Positions 1 to 6,499 of a DNA stretch of 8,432 bases are shown here, piece by piece; within the stretch, counting starts at the first letter, position 1, and each line of letters starts with the position of its first letter. Both the position numbers and the translations under genes were made by a program. Origin of the DNA: an uncultured Aquificaceae bacterium (GTDB taxonomy: Bacteria > Aquificota > Aquificia > Aquificales > Aquificaceae); contig CALLAD010000157.1 of NCBI GenBank assembly GCA_938002625.1, forward strand, positions 1 to 8,432, written 5' to 3'. The notes beneath the pieces were generated by a model. The model was not told where the DNA came from, did no database searches, and saw only the letters and a program-made list of their open reading frames with translations.

Positions 1-523
1 TAAAAAGAGAATAAACCTTTACGCCTTCCTTTTCTAAATTTTCCCTACCACCCTCTTCCCTATCCACCACTGCATAGACGCCTATTATCTCGTAGCCTTC
101 CCTTCTGCATGCCTCCACAGCCTTAAGGGCCGATGTCCCAGTGGTTATAACATCTTCAAGAACAACAACTCTACTCCCAGCCTCTAAAAGACCCTCTATT
201 TGCCTACCCATGCCATGAGCCTTTGGCTCCTTTCTTACCACAAAGGGCTTTATGTTATCGCCCTGTGTATAAGAAAAAAGGCTAATGGCATAAGCTATAG
301 GATCTGCTCCAAGAGTAAGACCACCTACACCCTCTGGCTTAAAAGCTTTTATCCTTTCATACATCACCTTGCCCAATATAAACAGACTTTGGGGATCAAA
401 GGTTATTTGTTTAAGGTCTATATAGTACCTACTTAGTTTACCAGAAGATAGCTTAAAGATGGGCTCTTGGGCTACTTTTAAGGCTCTTTCCTTTATGAGA
501 TCCTTAAGCTTTTGGTCATCCAT
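1..523 (-). CDS. pyrE: Orotate phosphoribosyltransferase, C-terminus cut by the window edge
   Basis: PyrE transfers the phosphoribosyl group of PRPP to orotate, giving orotidine 5'-monophosphate in cytoplasmic UMP synthesis. I translated the minus strand from the ATG at 523 and found 174 codons open to the window edge. The PRPP-binding signature VVVLEDVITTGTS lies at residues 119-131. The flexible catalytic loop RKEPKAHGMG is at 97-106, with Arg97, Lys98, Lys101 and His103 matching the usual basic residues. An N-terminal FKLSSGKLSRYYID segment is typical of the family. Family members are usually about 180-210 residues, so only a short tail is missing. The start overlaps the leuD stop by 8 nt (ATGGATGA), which suggests translational coupling. 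Only a weak, very close AAAAGG precedes the ATG. The gene is the last visible one in the gyrA-leuD-pyrE block. Identity is secure. Confidence 0.96.
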   Translation of the reverse strand, partial: MDDQKLKDLIKERALKVAQEPIFKLSSGKLSRYYIDLKQITFDPQSLFILGKVMYERIKAFKPEGVGGLTLGADPIAYAISLFSYTQGDNIKPFVVRKEPKAHGMGRQIEGLLEAGSRVVVLEDVITTGTSALKAVEACRREGYEIIGVYAVVDREEGGRENLEKEGVKVYSLF

Positions 524-1019
524 TGCCTTTTAATCTTTCCTTTGCATACTCCATAAGTCCGCCAGCCTTTAGAATAGCCATCAGAGTATCTGGAAACTTA
601 GTAGCACTATACTCTTTCCCTTTAGTGAGGTTTTTTATAATACCCCTTTCCAAGTCTACTTCTACTTCATCTCCTTGATCTATTTCATCCACCGCCTGCG
701 GAGCTTCTACTATAGGAAGTCCTATGTTTATGGCATTTCTAAAGAATATTCTTGCGAAAGATTTAGCTATTACCACGGGAACGCCAGCATATTTTATGGC
801 TATGGGAGCATGCTCCCTTGAAGATCCAGAGCCAAAATTTCTACCCGCCACTATTATGTCACCTTCCTTATGATCCTTTGCAAAGTTTGGATGTTCCGAA
901 TCTTCCATAACGTGCTGGGCAAGTTCATAAGGGTCGGAGGTATTTAAATATCTGGCTGGTATTATTTGGTCTGTATCTACGTTATCTCCAAACTTCCATA
1001 CTTTTCCTCTTATAATCAT
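516..1019 (-). CDS. leuD: 3-Isopropylmalate dehydratase small subunit
   Basis: LeuD is the small (swivelling-domain) subunit of isopropylmalate isomerase, which converts 2-isopropylmalate to 3-isopropylmalate in leucine synthesis together with the Fe-S large subunit LeuC. LeuC is not in this window. The 167-residue protein starts with the family's [21 protein letters not shown] segment and carries the conserved [10 protein letters not shown] motif at residues 63-72 ([12 protein letters not shown] from 61). The length fits the short archaeal/thermophile-type small subunits; the E. coli type is near 200 residues. The YLNT loop (24-27) sits where members of this superfamily discriminate substrates, so a homoaconitase-type activity cannot be fully excluded, but LeuD is the simplest call. 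The ATG lies 7 nt after the gyrA stop with no recognisable Shine-Dalgarno, so translation probably depends on gyrA readthrough by ribosomes. The last 8 nt overlap pyrE. Confidence 0.93.
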   Translation of the reverse strand: MIIRGKVWKFGDNVDTDQIIPARYLNTSDPYELAQHVMEDSEHPNFAKDHKEGDIIVAGRNFGSGSSREHAPIAIKYAGVPVVIAKSFARIFFRNAINIGLPIVEAPQAVDEIDQGDEVEVDLERGIIKNLTKGKEYSATKFPDTLMAILKAGGLMEYAKERLKGNG

Positions 1020-1026
1020 GGGATAA

Positions 1027-3315
1027 CTATTTTATCACAACCCTTGCTATTGTATCCTCTCCTAAATCCCACCTTTTCTTTGCTCTGAGGCTTATCTTAC
1101 TTAAGGGCAATTCCTTTTCCTCAATTCTATCATAGAAAACTTTTCCTTCCTTTGTCACTATCATTAAATCCACGTACTCCTTCAATGGTATAACATCTAT
1201 CAATCTTTCCCTTGATGAGCCTAACACATCTATAGCTTTTGTCATTCTTCCTTTTCTTGGAATTTCTTCAAGGGAAACCTTTTTGACTCCTCCCTCCTCG
1301 GTTATTATCAATAGATTTTTGGCCTCTCCAAGGGCTCTTATGCCTATTACTTGATCCTTTTCTACCTTTACACCTTGAACTCCCTTTGAGTTTATGGTAG
1401 CTGGTGGAATATCTTTTACTGGAAATCTAAGCAGTTTACCCTTGTATGTAAATAGTACAACATCTCCATCCTCTGGTGCTTGTATAAGTTTAACTACTGT
1501 ATCATCCTCTTGGGCAAATTTTATAATTTGCATTCCTTGGCTTTTGTATTCAAAGTCTACAAGGGGAATTTTTTTAACATATCCCTTTTGGGTTGCCAAG
1601 AGTATTCTGCCATCCACATGAGACCTTACAAAAGCTCCGACTATTTTTTCATCCTCTTCCTTCAAAGATAGCATACTTCCCTTTAAAGCCTGGGACCCTG
1701 CTATCCAATATACTCTTCCTTTATTGGATACCATGAAAAGACCAGTGGTAAAGGGAACTTCCAAAAGGTCTACTACTTCCTCTCCTTCTTCCATATTTTC
1801 TGTGGGCACAATTTTCCCATTGGCGTATATGACCACCGTAAGACTGCCTTCTTCTTCCAGTTGGAGGGTTTCTATTAGAGTTTTTCTTGGAGAGCTAAAA
1901 GCCTTGGTTAGCTCTTGCATTTCTTCTATAAAAACCTTTACCCTTTCCTCTTCCTTTTCCACAAGTTTTGTGTAATACTCTATCTTTTCTTTTAGTTCTT
2001 TTTCTTCCTCTTCTAACTTACTTCTTTCCAAAGATGTTAACCTTTGAAGCTTCATATCCAAAACGGCATTTGCTTGAGCTTGGGAAAGGTTAAAATTCTT
2101 AATCAATCTTTCCCTTGCCGTCTGGATATCCTGAGAAGTCTTTATAGCTTGTATTATTTCATCAAGATTATTGAGAGCTTTTAAAAGACCCTCAACTATA
2201 TGGATTCTCTCCTTTGCCTTTGAAAGGAAATATCTTGACCTTCTAAGGATAACCTCAAGCCTGTGAGCCATAAATTCTTGTAGTAAAGTCTTTATACCAA
2301 CAAGCTTTGGCTCTCCCCTTATAAGCACTACAAAGTTAAGGGGGAAGTTTTTCCTAAGGGCTGTATACTTATATAGCTTTTCCAATACCTTATTCCCTTC
2401 GGCATCCCTTTTCAACTCTATGATTATCCTTATACCCTCTTTATCGGATTCATCCCTTATATCGGATATTTCCTTTAATCTGCCCTCCCTTGCCAACTCT
2501 GCTATACGTTTTATAAGCTCTGCTTTGTTAACTTGATAGGGAAGTTCCCTTATAACTATTTGCTCTCTTCCACCAGAAAGCTTTTCTATGTGAGCTTTTG
2601 CTCTTATTTTTACCTGACCCCTACCCTTTTCATAAAACTCTGCAAGCTCTTCATAATTTTCTACTATACCGCCCGTTGGGAAGTCTGGTCCCTTTATGTA
2701 TTTCATTATCTCCCTTGTGGAAAGTTCTGGATTTTTTGCCAGCTCTATAAGTGCTTGACATACTTCCTTTAGATTATGGGGTGGAATTGAAGTTGCAAGA
2801 CCTACCGCTATACCACTTACTCCATTGCATAAAAGATTTGGAAATTTTGCAGGAAGTACAGAAGGCTCTAAGGTAGATCCGTCAAAATTTGGGACAAAGT
2901 CTACTGTACCTTTATCAAGATCTTCTAAGAGTTTTACCGCATACTTAGAAAGCTTTGCTTCCGTATATCTCATAGCTGCCGGTGGATCACCATCCACAGA
3001 ACCAAAATTACCCTGACCTATCACTAAGGGATAATTCATATTAAAGTCCTGAGCCATACGAACAAGAGCCTCGTATACCGCTTGATCTCCGTGTGGGTGA
3101 TAGTATCCGAGCACTGCTCCAACTATTCTTGCACTTTTTACAAAGGCCTTTTCGGGGTACAATCCCATCTCATGCATAGCGTATAGGATTCTTCTTTGCA
3201 CGGGCTTTAGGCCATCCCTTACATCGGGAATAGCCCTGCCCACTATAACGGACATAGCATAGTCTATGTAGGACTGCTTGACCTCTTCTTCTATGGGGAC
3301 GGTTATTATTTCCAT
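1027..3315 (-). CDS. gyrA: Type IIA topoisomerase subunit A (GyrA-type, no GyrA box)
   Basis: This is the DNA breakage-reunion subunit that pairs with GyrB in an A2B2 type IIA topoisomerase. The 762-residue protein has the winged-helix/tower core (about 10-480): [20 protein letters not shown] near the N-terminus, the YYHPHGD helix at 71-77, [20 protein letters not shown] with catalytic Tyr117 and its partner Arg116, and a coiled-coil arm near 430-470. A C-terminal pinwheel of repeated beta blades follows (about 490-762). The canonical GyrA-box (Q-R/K-R-G-G-R/K-G) is absent: in the first blade, residues 494-515 pass straight from YANGKIVP to [10 protein letters not shown] where gyrases carry the box. 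A. aeolicus has a similar box-less enzyme reported to behave like topoisomerase IV, so supercoiling activity should not be assumed; parC would be an alternative functional name. The protein is short compared with E. coli GyrA (875). No clear Shine-Dalgarno precedes the ATG; an extended -10 lies just upstream. Confidence 0.93.
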   Translation of the reverse strand: MEIITVPIEEEVKQSYIDYAMSVIVGRAIPDVRDGLKPVQRRILYAMHEMGLYPEKAFVKSARIVGAVLGYYHPHGDQAVYEALVRMAQDFNMNYPLVIGQGNFGSVDGDPPAAMRYTEAKLSKYAVKLLEDLDKGTVDFVPNFDGSTLEPSVLPAKFPNLLCNGVSGIAVGLATSIPPHNLKEVCQALIELAKNPELSTREIMKYIKGPDFPTGGIVENYEELAEFYEKGRGQVKIRAKAHIEKLSGGREQIVIRELPYQVNKAELIKRIAELAREGRLKEISDIRDESDKEGIRIIIELKRDAEGNKVLEKLYKYTALRKNFPLNFVVLIRGEPKLVGIKTLLQEFMAHRLEVILRRSRYFLSKAKERIHIVEGLLKALNNLDEIIQAIKTSQDIQTARERLIKNFNLSQAQANAVLDMKLQRLTSLERSKLEEEEKELKEKIEYYTKLVEKEEERVKVFIEEMQELTKAFSSPRKTLIETLQLEEEGSLTVVIYANGKIVPTENMEEGEEVVDLLEVPFTTGLFMVSNKGRVYWIAGSQALKGSMLSLKEEDEKIVGAFVRSHVDGRILLATQKGYVKKIPLVDFEYKSQGMQIIKFAQEDDTVVKLIQAPEDGDVVLFTYKGKLLRFPVKDIPPATINSKGVQGVKVEKDQVIGIRALGEAKNLLIITEEGGVKKVSLEEIPRKGRMTKAIDVLGSSRERLIDVIPLKEYVDLMIVTKEGKVFYDRIEEKELPLSKISLRAKKRWDLGEDTIARVVIK

Positions 3316-3337
3316 GATTTTCTGGACGTTTTATATA

Positions 3338-3346
3338 AGTATATCA
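3338..3346 (-). promoter_or_regulatory. Candidate extended -10 promoter for gyrA-leuD-pyrE
   Basis: Read on the minus strand, TGATATACT gives a -10 hexamer TATACT preceded by the extended -10 TG one base away. The expected start is near 3331, leaving a leader of only about 15 nt with no Shine-Dalgarno. No good -35 hexamer stands at 16-18 nt (CGATAC at 17). The site lies in the 72-bp divergent region shared with the Toprim gene. Prediction from sequence alone. Confidence 0.5.
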
Positions 3347-3387
3347 CAAAAATTTTGGGAGTATCGGGTATTTTAAATTAAAAATCT

Positions 3388-3747
3388 ATGCTTGAAGAAT
3401 GGATAAAAAAACTAAGGGAAGCATCAAAAGACAAGGCTGTGCTCGTAGAGGGGAAAAGGGATAAGCGTGCCCTTAGTAAGTTTGGAGTAAGGAATATATT
3501 TACCCTTGAAGGTAAAAGGCTATCTGATCTTCCAGACCTTTTGGAAGGCTATTCGGAGGTTATACTTCTCTTAGACCTTGACAAACATGGGGAAAGGATA
3601 AAGGAAAAAGTAAAGACAATTTTGGAATCTCAGGGATATATTTTAATAGAAGAGCTTAGGGAAGAGTTGCGTAGTATGGGAATAATTCATGTGGAGGATA
3701 TAGATGGAGAAAGGCTCGGTCTTAACCGCCCTTTTAGTACAGGATAG
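3388..3747 (+). CDS. Small stand-alone Toprim-domain protein (UPF0292/COG1658-like)
   Basis: This 119-residue protein is essentially a single Toprim fold, the Mg2+-binding nucleotidyl-transfer/hydrolysis domain found in primases, topoisomerases, OLD nucleases and RNase M5. The hallmark acidic residues are visible: Glu21 in VLVEGKRDKRAL and Asp63/Asp65 in VILLLDLDKHGE. The small size and the EGKRD / DLDKHG spacing most resemble the archaeal small primase-like group UPF0292. No substrate is known to me, so neither primase nor RNase M5 function is assigned. The only upstream start that keeps the whole domain is the ATG at 3388. It has no Shine-Dalgarno and sits within a few bases of an AT-rich possible -10, so the mRNA may be leaderless or nearly so. 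The gene is divergent from gyrA, and its last 44 bp overlap the next gene. Confidence 0.8.
   Translation: MLEEWIKKLREASKDKAVLVEGKRDKRALSKFGVRNIFTLEGKRLSDLPDLLEGYSEVILLLDLDKHGERIKEKVKTILESQGYILIEELREELRSMGIIHVEDIDGERLGLNRPFSTG
3693..3697 (+). promoter_or_regulatory. Shine-Dalgarno that fixes the start of the 166-residue gene
   Basis: GGAGG lies inside the Toprim coding sequence, 6 nt before the ATG at 3704. Its strength and spacing support translation of the downstream gene from within the Toprim frame, in preference to the later in-frame ATG at 3770. It implies that the two proteins are made from one mRNA. Confidence 0.65.
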
Positions 3748-4204
3748 GCTTATAAGGTATAACCTTCAAATGTTAGAGATGCTTTTAAGGGAAATAAAAG
3801 GGGACATGGAAGAGCTAAATCTAATAGCAGAAGCATGCTTTTCTACGGAAGAGATAGAAAACTACACAAACCTTTTACAAAAAGTGGAAAATGTGCTCTT
3901 CACAAGCTTGAAAGAAACCATAGAATATCTATATGATCTTTACGAGGTTTTTAATTTTGAAATAACTTTGCTTGCAAATCTTCCAGAGGAGCTATTGCGT
4001 GAGGTGGAAAGGCTGGGTATACCCAATTCCATAAACTCCAAAATGGAAAACCTATTGAACATTATCAAGGAAATTTTGGAATTTGAAAATTATAGCCATA
4101 AGTTCTACGCTATATTAACACCCTTCAGAGCCTATAAGGAAATAATAAGGCAAGCTTTGGAATTTAACACAAAACTTTTTGAGTCTAACCTTCAGAAGAC
4201 TTGA
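3704..4204 (+). CDS. Unrecognised helical protein coupled to the Toprim gene
   Basis: I do not recognise this 166-residue protein. It is rich in Leu, Glu, Lys and Ile, with amphipathic runs that look almost wholly alpha-helical (about 10-45, 48-80, 92-104, 110-128 and 140-162). There is no signal peptide, no clear membrane segment, no metal-binding cluster and one Cys (45). The start is well supported by a GGAGG 6 nt upstream. It overlaps the Toprim frame by 44 bp, an arrangement typical of translationally coupled partners, so a physical or functional link to that protein is a reasonable inference. Its 3' end overlaps the end of rnc on the opposite strand by 20 bp. It may be a lineage-specific Aquificales family. 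Codon use matches its neighbours, so nothing suggests recent transfer. Confidence 0.75.
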   Translation: MEKGSVLTALLVQDRLIRYNLQMLEMLLREIKGDMEELNLIAEACFSTEEIENYTNLLQKVENVLFTSLKETIEYLYDLYEVFNFEITLLANLPEELLREVERLGIPNSINSKMENLLNIIKEILEFENYSHKFYAILTPFRAYKEIIRQALEFNTKLFESNLQKT

Positions 4205-4892
4205 TAAGTTCAAGCACCTTTTTTGCCGCAAGGTGTTCCGCCATTTTTTTACTCTTTCCCTTTGCAGTTGCTCTGTATTCTCTTATGCTACACTCTATTT
4301 CAAAAACCCTGTTATGATGGGGTCCCTCTACGTTTATTACTCTGTATACTGGCCTTTCCTTCCATCTTTTTTGTGTTTCCTCTTGTAGCAATGTCTTGTA
4401 ATCCCTTTTGTATTCACCCTTTTTTGCGGCCTCAATTATCCTATCCTTATAAAGCTTATGAAATATGGCTTTAGTTTGATCGGCAGATTTTCCACAATCA
4501 AGGTATATGGCAGCCCAAAGGGCTTCAAAGGTATCCGAAAGCAAAGAAGGGCTAATGTTATTATTATTTTTTTTCTTTCCCCCCACCAAAAGATAAAGGT
4601 CCAAGGAAAGCTCTTCCGCCAATTCGTATAAATAATCCTCGCTTACAAAATAAGATTTCATCATAGCAAGCTCTCCTTCCGGAGCCTCGGGAAATTGGGA
4701 TATAAGGAGGTCTACCACAAAAAAGTTAATTAGAGAATCTCCGAGAAATTCCAAGGTTTCATAATTTTTCAGGGCGTGTTCACTGGCATAGGATTTATGG
4801 GTTATTGCCTGCAAAAGCAAGCTTTTATCCCTAAATTGATATCCTAAAGCCCTTTCAAGATCTTCAAAGCTTTTTGAAGAGGAGGCAAGCAT
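4185..4892 (-). CDS. rnc: Ribonuclease III
   Basis: RNase III is a homodimeric Mg2+-dependent endonuclease that cuts double-stranded RNA during rRNA and mRNA processing. From the ATG at 4892 the protein has 235 residues. The signature [11 protein letters not shown] (43-53) supplies Glu45, Glu48 and Asp52, and [12 protein letters not shown] (118-128) supplies Asp120 and Glu123, which complete the active site. A double-stranded RNA-binding domain spans about 164-233 ([14 protein letters not shown] through [19 protein letters not shown]). The sequence closely resembles A. aeolicus RNase III, plus about five extra residues at 105-112 (KKKNNNN) before the second catalytic motif. An earlier in-frame ATG at 4928 exists, but its extra 12 residues are only the out-of-frame reading of FabF's conserved [11 protein letters not shown] segment and it has no Shine-Dalgarno. 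The 4892 start has a GGTGGA just upstream. It still overlaps fabF by 29 bp and ends under the convergent gene. Confidence 0.93.
   Translation of the reverse strand: MLASSSKSFEDLERALGYQFRDKSLLLQAITHKSYASEHALKNYETLEFLGDSLINFFVVDLLISQFPEAPEGELAMMKSYFVSEDYLYELAEELSLDLYLLVGGKKKNNNNISPSLLSDTFEALWAAIYLDCGKSADQTKAIFHKLYKDRIIEAAKKGEYKRDYKTLLQEETQKRWKERPVYRVINVEGPHHNRVFEIECSIREYRATAKGKSKKMAEHLAAKKVLELIKSSEG
4558..4574 (-). other. A8 run followed by TAATAATAA inside rnc (possible slippage site)
   Basis: On the coding strand a G6-AAA-G stretch is followed by eight A (4574-4567) and then TAATAATAA (4566-4558). In the normal frame this is read AAA AAA AAT AAT AAT AAC (Lys-Lys-Asn-Asn-Asn-Asn). Adding one A in the transcript brings TAA into frame immediately, giving a product truncated near residue 109, before Asp120/Glu123. 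Whether slippage occurs is unknown. Confidence 0.4.
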
Positions 4893-6102
4893 TGGTTCCA
4901 CCAAAACCAAAGGAGTTGGAAAGGGCATAAACTACAGGATATTCTATGGCTTTATTGGGTACGTAATCAAGGTCGCATTCTGGGTCTGGATTTTCTAAGT
5001 TTATGGTGGGTGGTATAATTCCAGTTTGTACGGTTTTTACCGTTGCTACCGCCTCTACAGCACCAGCAGCACCCAAAAGATGCCCTATCATAGATTTATT
5101 GGAGCTTATTTTTAGCTTATAGGCATGCTCTCCAAAGAGCCTTTTAATTGCCAAAGTTTCCGATTTATCGTTAAGGGGAGTGGAAGTACCATGAGCATTT
5201 ATATAATCTATCTCTTCTGGCTTTACTCCTCCGTCTTCTAAGGCCAATTTCATGCACATGTATGCTCCTTCGCCGTCGGCACAAGGCGCCGTTATATGGA
5301 AAGCATCATCGGTAGCACCGTACCCCACAAGCTCGGCGTATATTTTGGCTCCCCTTGCCTTTGCATGTTCATACTCTTCCAAAACCAAAATACCAGCACC
5401 CTCTCCCATCACAAAACCATCCCTATCCTTGTCAAAGGGTCTTGAAGCCTTTTGGGGTTCGTGGTTCCTTGTAGAAAGGGCTCTCATGGATGCAAAACCA
5501 GCAACACCAAGGGGAGTTATGGCGCTTTCGCAACCGCCAGCTATGGCAACATCTATATCTCCCTTTTGTATAAGCCTCATCGCATCACCAATAGCATGAT
5601 TTCCAGTGGCACATGCCGAAACTACGCAGTAATTGGGACCTTTAAAGCCAAACCTGATGGCAACCAAACCACTTGCCATGTTGGAGATGCCGTAAGGAAT
5701 AAAGAAGGGAGAAACCCTTCTTGGACCCTTTTCCATAAACACCTTTTGCTGCTCTTCAATATCCCTTAAGCCACCTATACCAGTACCAATTATTACACCC
5801 ACTCTATAGGGATCAAACTTGCTTTCAAGTAAGGCGCTATCCTTTATAGCTTCCTCGGCGGCAGCTATTGCAAACTTTATAAAATCGGAAACCTTTTGAA
5901 CTTCCTTTTTGTCAAAGTACTTTTCAGGGTCAAAATCCTTTACCTCTCCAGCTATGTGGACGGGTAATCCCAGCTCTACAGGATCAAACCTTTTTATGAT
6001 ATCTATTCCACTTACACCAGCTATTAAATTGGACCAAAACTTTTCTACACCGGTGCCTATTGGGGAAACAACCCCCAAGCCCGTTATTACAACCCTTCTC
6101 AA
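4864..6102 (-). CDS. fabF: 3-Oxoacyl-[acyl-carrier-protein] synthase II
   Basis: FabF (KAS II) condenses malonyl-ACP with acyl-ACP, the chain-elongating step of type II fatty acid synthesis in the cytoplasm. The 412-residue thiolase-fold protein has every catalytic residue at near-standard positions: nucleophile Cys164 in [12 protein letters not shown], His304 in [11 protein letters not shown], Lys336 in SSNKSMIGH, and His341. The gating [10 protein letters not shown] loop is at 396-405. The start codon is TTG (6102-6100), overlapping the acpP stop as [17 protein letters not shown] directly after it is the normal N-terminus of the family, so this start is convincing. An AAGGAG lies 11 nt upstream within acpP. 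ACP, its substrate carrier, is encoded just upstream, and rnc begins within its last 29 bp, so the three are one operon. Confidence 0.97.
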   Translation of the reverse strand: MRRVVITGLGVVSPIGTGVEKFWSNLIAGVSGIDIIKRFDPVELGLPVHIAGEVKDFDPEKYFDKKEVQKVSDFIKFAIAAAEEAIKDSALLESKFDPYRVGVIIGTGIGGLRDIEEQQKVFMEKGPRRVSPFFIPYGISNMASGLVAIRFGFKGPNYCVVSACATGNHAIGDAMRLIQKGDIDVAIAGGCESAITPLGVAGFASMRALSTRNHEPQKASRPFDKDRDGFVMGEGAGILVLEEYEHAKARGAKIYAELVGYGATDDAFHITAPCADGEGAYMCMKLALEDGGVKPEEIDYINAHGTSTPLNDKSETLAIKRLFGEHAYKLKISSNKSMIGHLLGAAGAVEAVATVKTVQTGIIPPTINLENPDPECDLDYVPNKAIEYPVVYALSNSFGFGGTNACLLFKKL

Positions 6103-6335
6103 GTCTTAACCTTCTCCTTGAGGTAGTCTAAGACATCACCAACAGTCCTTATTTTTTCTGCGTCTTCATCTGGTATTTCAATACCAAATTCCTCTTCAAA
6201 AGCCATTATAAGCTCTACAACATCAAGGGAATCCGCCCCAAGGTCTTCTACAAACTTTGCGCTTGGGTTTAACTTTTCCACTTCAACACCCAATTGATCA
6301 GCTATTATTTCCTTTATCCTTTGCTCAAGATCCAT
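6099..6335 (-). CDS. acpP: Acyl carrier protein
   Basis: ACP carries growing acyl chains as thioesters on a 4'-phosphopantetheine arm. The 78-residue, strongly acidic protein has the family's four-helix pattern and the attachment site Ser36 in [15 protein letters not shown], the same numbering as E. coli. Helix II ([20 protein letters not shown]) provides the acidic surface recognised by partner enzymes such as FabF. The ATG is preceded by a strong AGGAGGT with 7 nt spacing and by an extended -10 promoter. It is the first gene of the acpP-fabF-rnc unit and shares a TTGA overlap with fabF. The fabD/fabG genes that often sit just upstream of acpP are absent here; a divergent gene is present instead. 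Confidence 0.97.
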   Translation of the reverse strand: MDLEQRIKEIIADQLGVEVEKLNPSAKFVEDLGADSLDVVELIMAFEEEFGIEIPDEDAEKIRTVGDVLDYLKEKVKT

Positions 6336-6369
6336 GCTTTTTACCTCCTATTCCTTATGGTGTTATAGT

Positions 6370-6378
6370 ATTATAGCA
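6370..6378 (-). promoter_or_regulatory. Extended -10 promoter of acpP-fabF-rnc
   Basis: On the minus strand TGCTATAAT is a consensus -10 hexamer (TATAAT) with the extended TGn element. The -35 position (GCTTTT at 17 nt) is poor, as expected for an extended -10 promoter. Transcription would start near 6363, giving a leader of about 28 nt that contains the AGGAGGT ribosome-binding site. Confidence 0.65.
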
Positions 6379-6424
6379 CAAGTTTTGTATAAAAAAGCCC
6401 ATTGTCTTAATGCCCACTCATCAT

Positions 6425-6438
6425 GTGATAAAAATCAT
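6425..6438. promoter_or_regulatory. Candidate CRP/FNR-family operator
   Basis: The dyad GTGAT-AAAA-ATCAT matches the FNR consensus TTGAT-N4-ATCAA at 8 of 10 positions. One half also fits the CRP half-site TGTGA. Its centre (6431.5) is 41.5 bp upstream of the start predicted for the DUF2325 gene, the standard class II activator position, and about 68 bp upstream of the predicted acpP start. The regulator is not encoded in the window. Confidence 0.5.
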
Positions 6439-6457
6439 CATAATTTCCTTTACTCCA

Positions 6458-6466
6458 TGCTAAAAT
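6458..6466 (+). promoter_or_regulatory. Extended -10 promoter of the DUF2325 gene
   Basis: TGCTAAAAT is an extended -10 (TAAAAT with TGn). The -35 region at 17 nt is TCATAA, which is poor and is flanked by the CRP/FNR-like dyad, consistent with an activator-dependent promoter. The predicted start is 6473, and AAGGAGGT (6488-6495) follows before the ATG at 6500. Confidence 0.5.
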
Positions 6467-6499
6467 ATTGATATCCAATCTCAATATAAGGAGGTTATC

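Noticed and set aside
200..436. A plus-strand open frame across pyrE
   Set aside because: The minus strand encodes a clear PyrE with its PRPP motif; the plus frame has no ribosome-binding site or known domain.
3316..3387. Regulatory repeat AGTAT at 3338 and 3360 (22 bp apart) in the gyrA/Toprim divergent region
   Set aside because: The 5-6 bp matches are too short in AT-rich DNA, and the first copy is simply the gyrA -10 element.
3388..3747. RNase M5 or DnaG primase as the name for the Toprim protein
   Set aside because: It has only the Toprim core and lacks the extra domains and lengths of those families; the small archaeal-type Toprim group is a better fit.
5252..5769. Plus-strand open frames opposite fabF
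   Set aside because: They are complements of highly conserved FabF codons and contain no recognisable domain.
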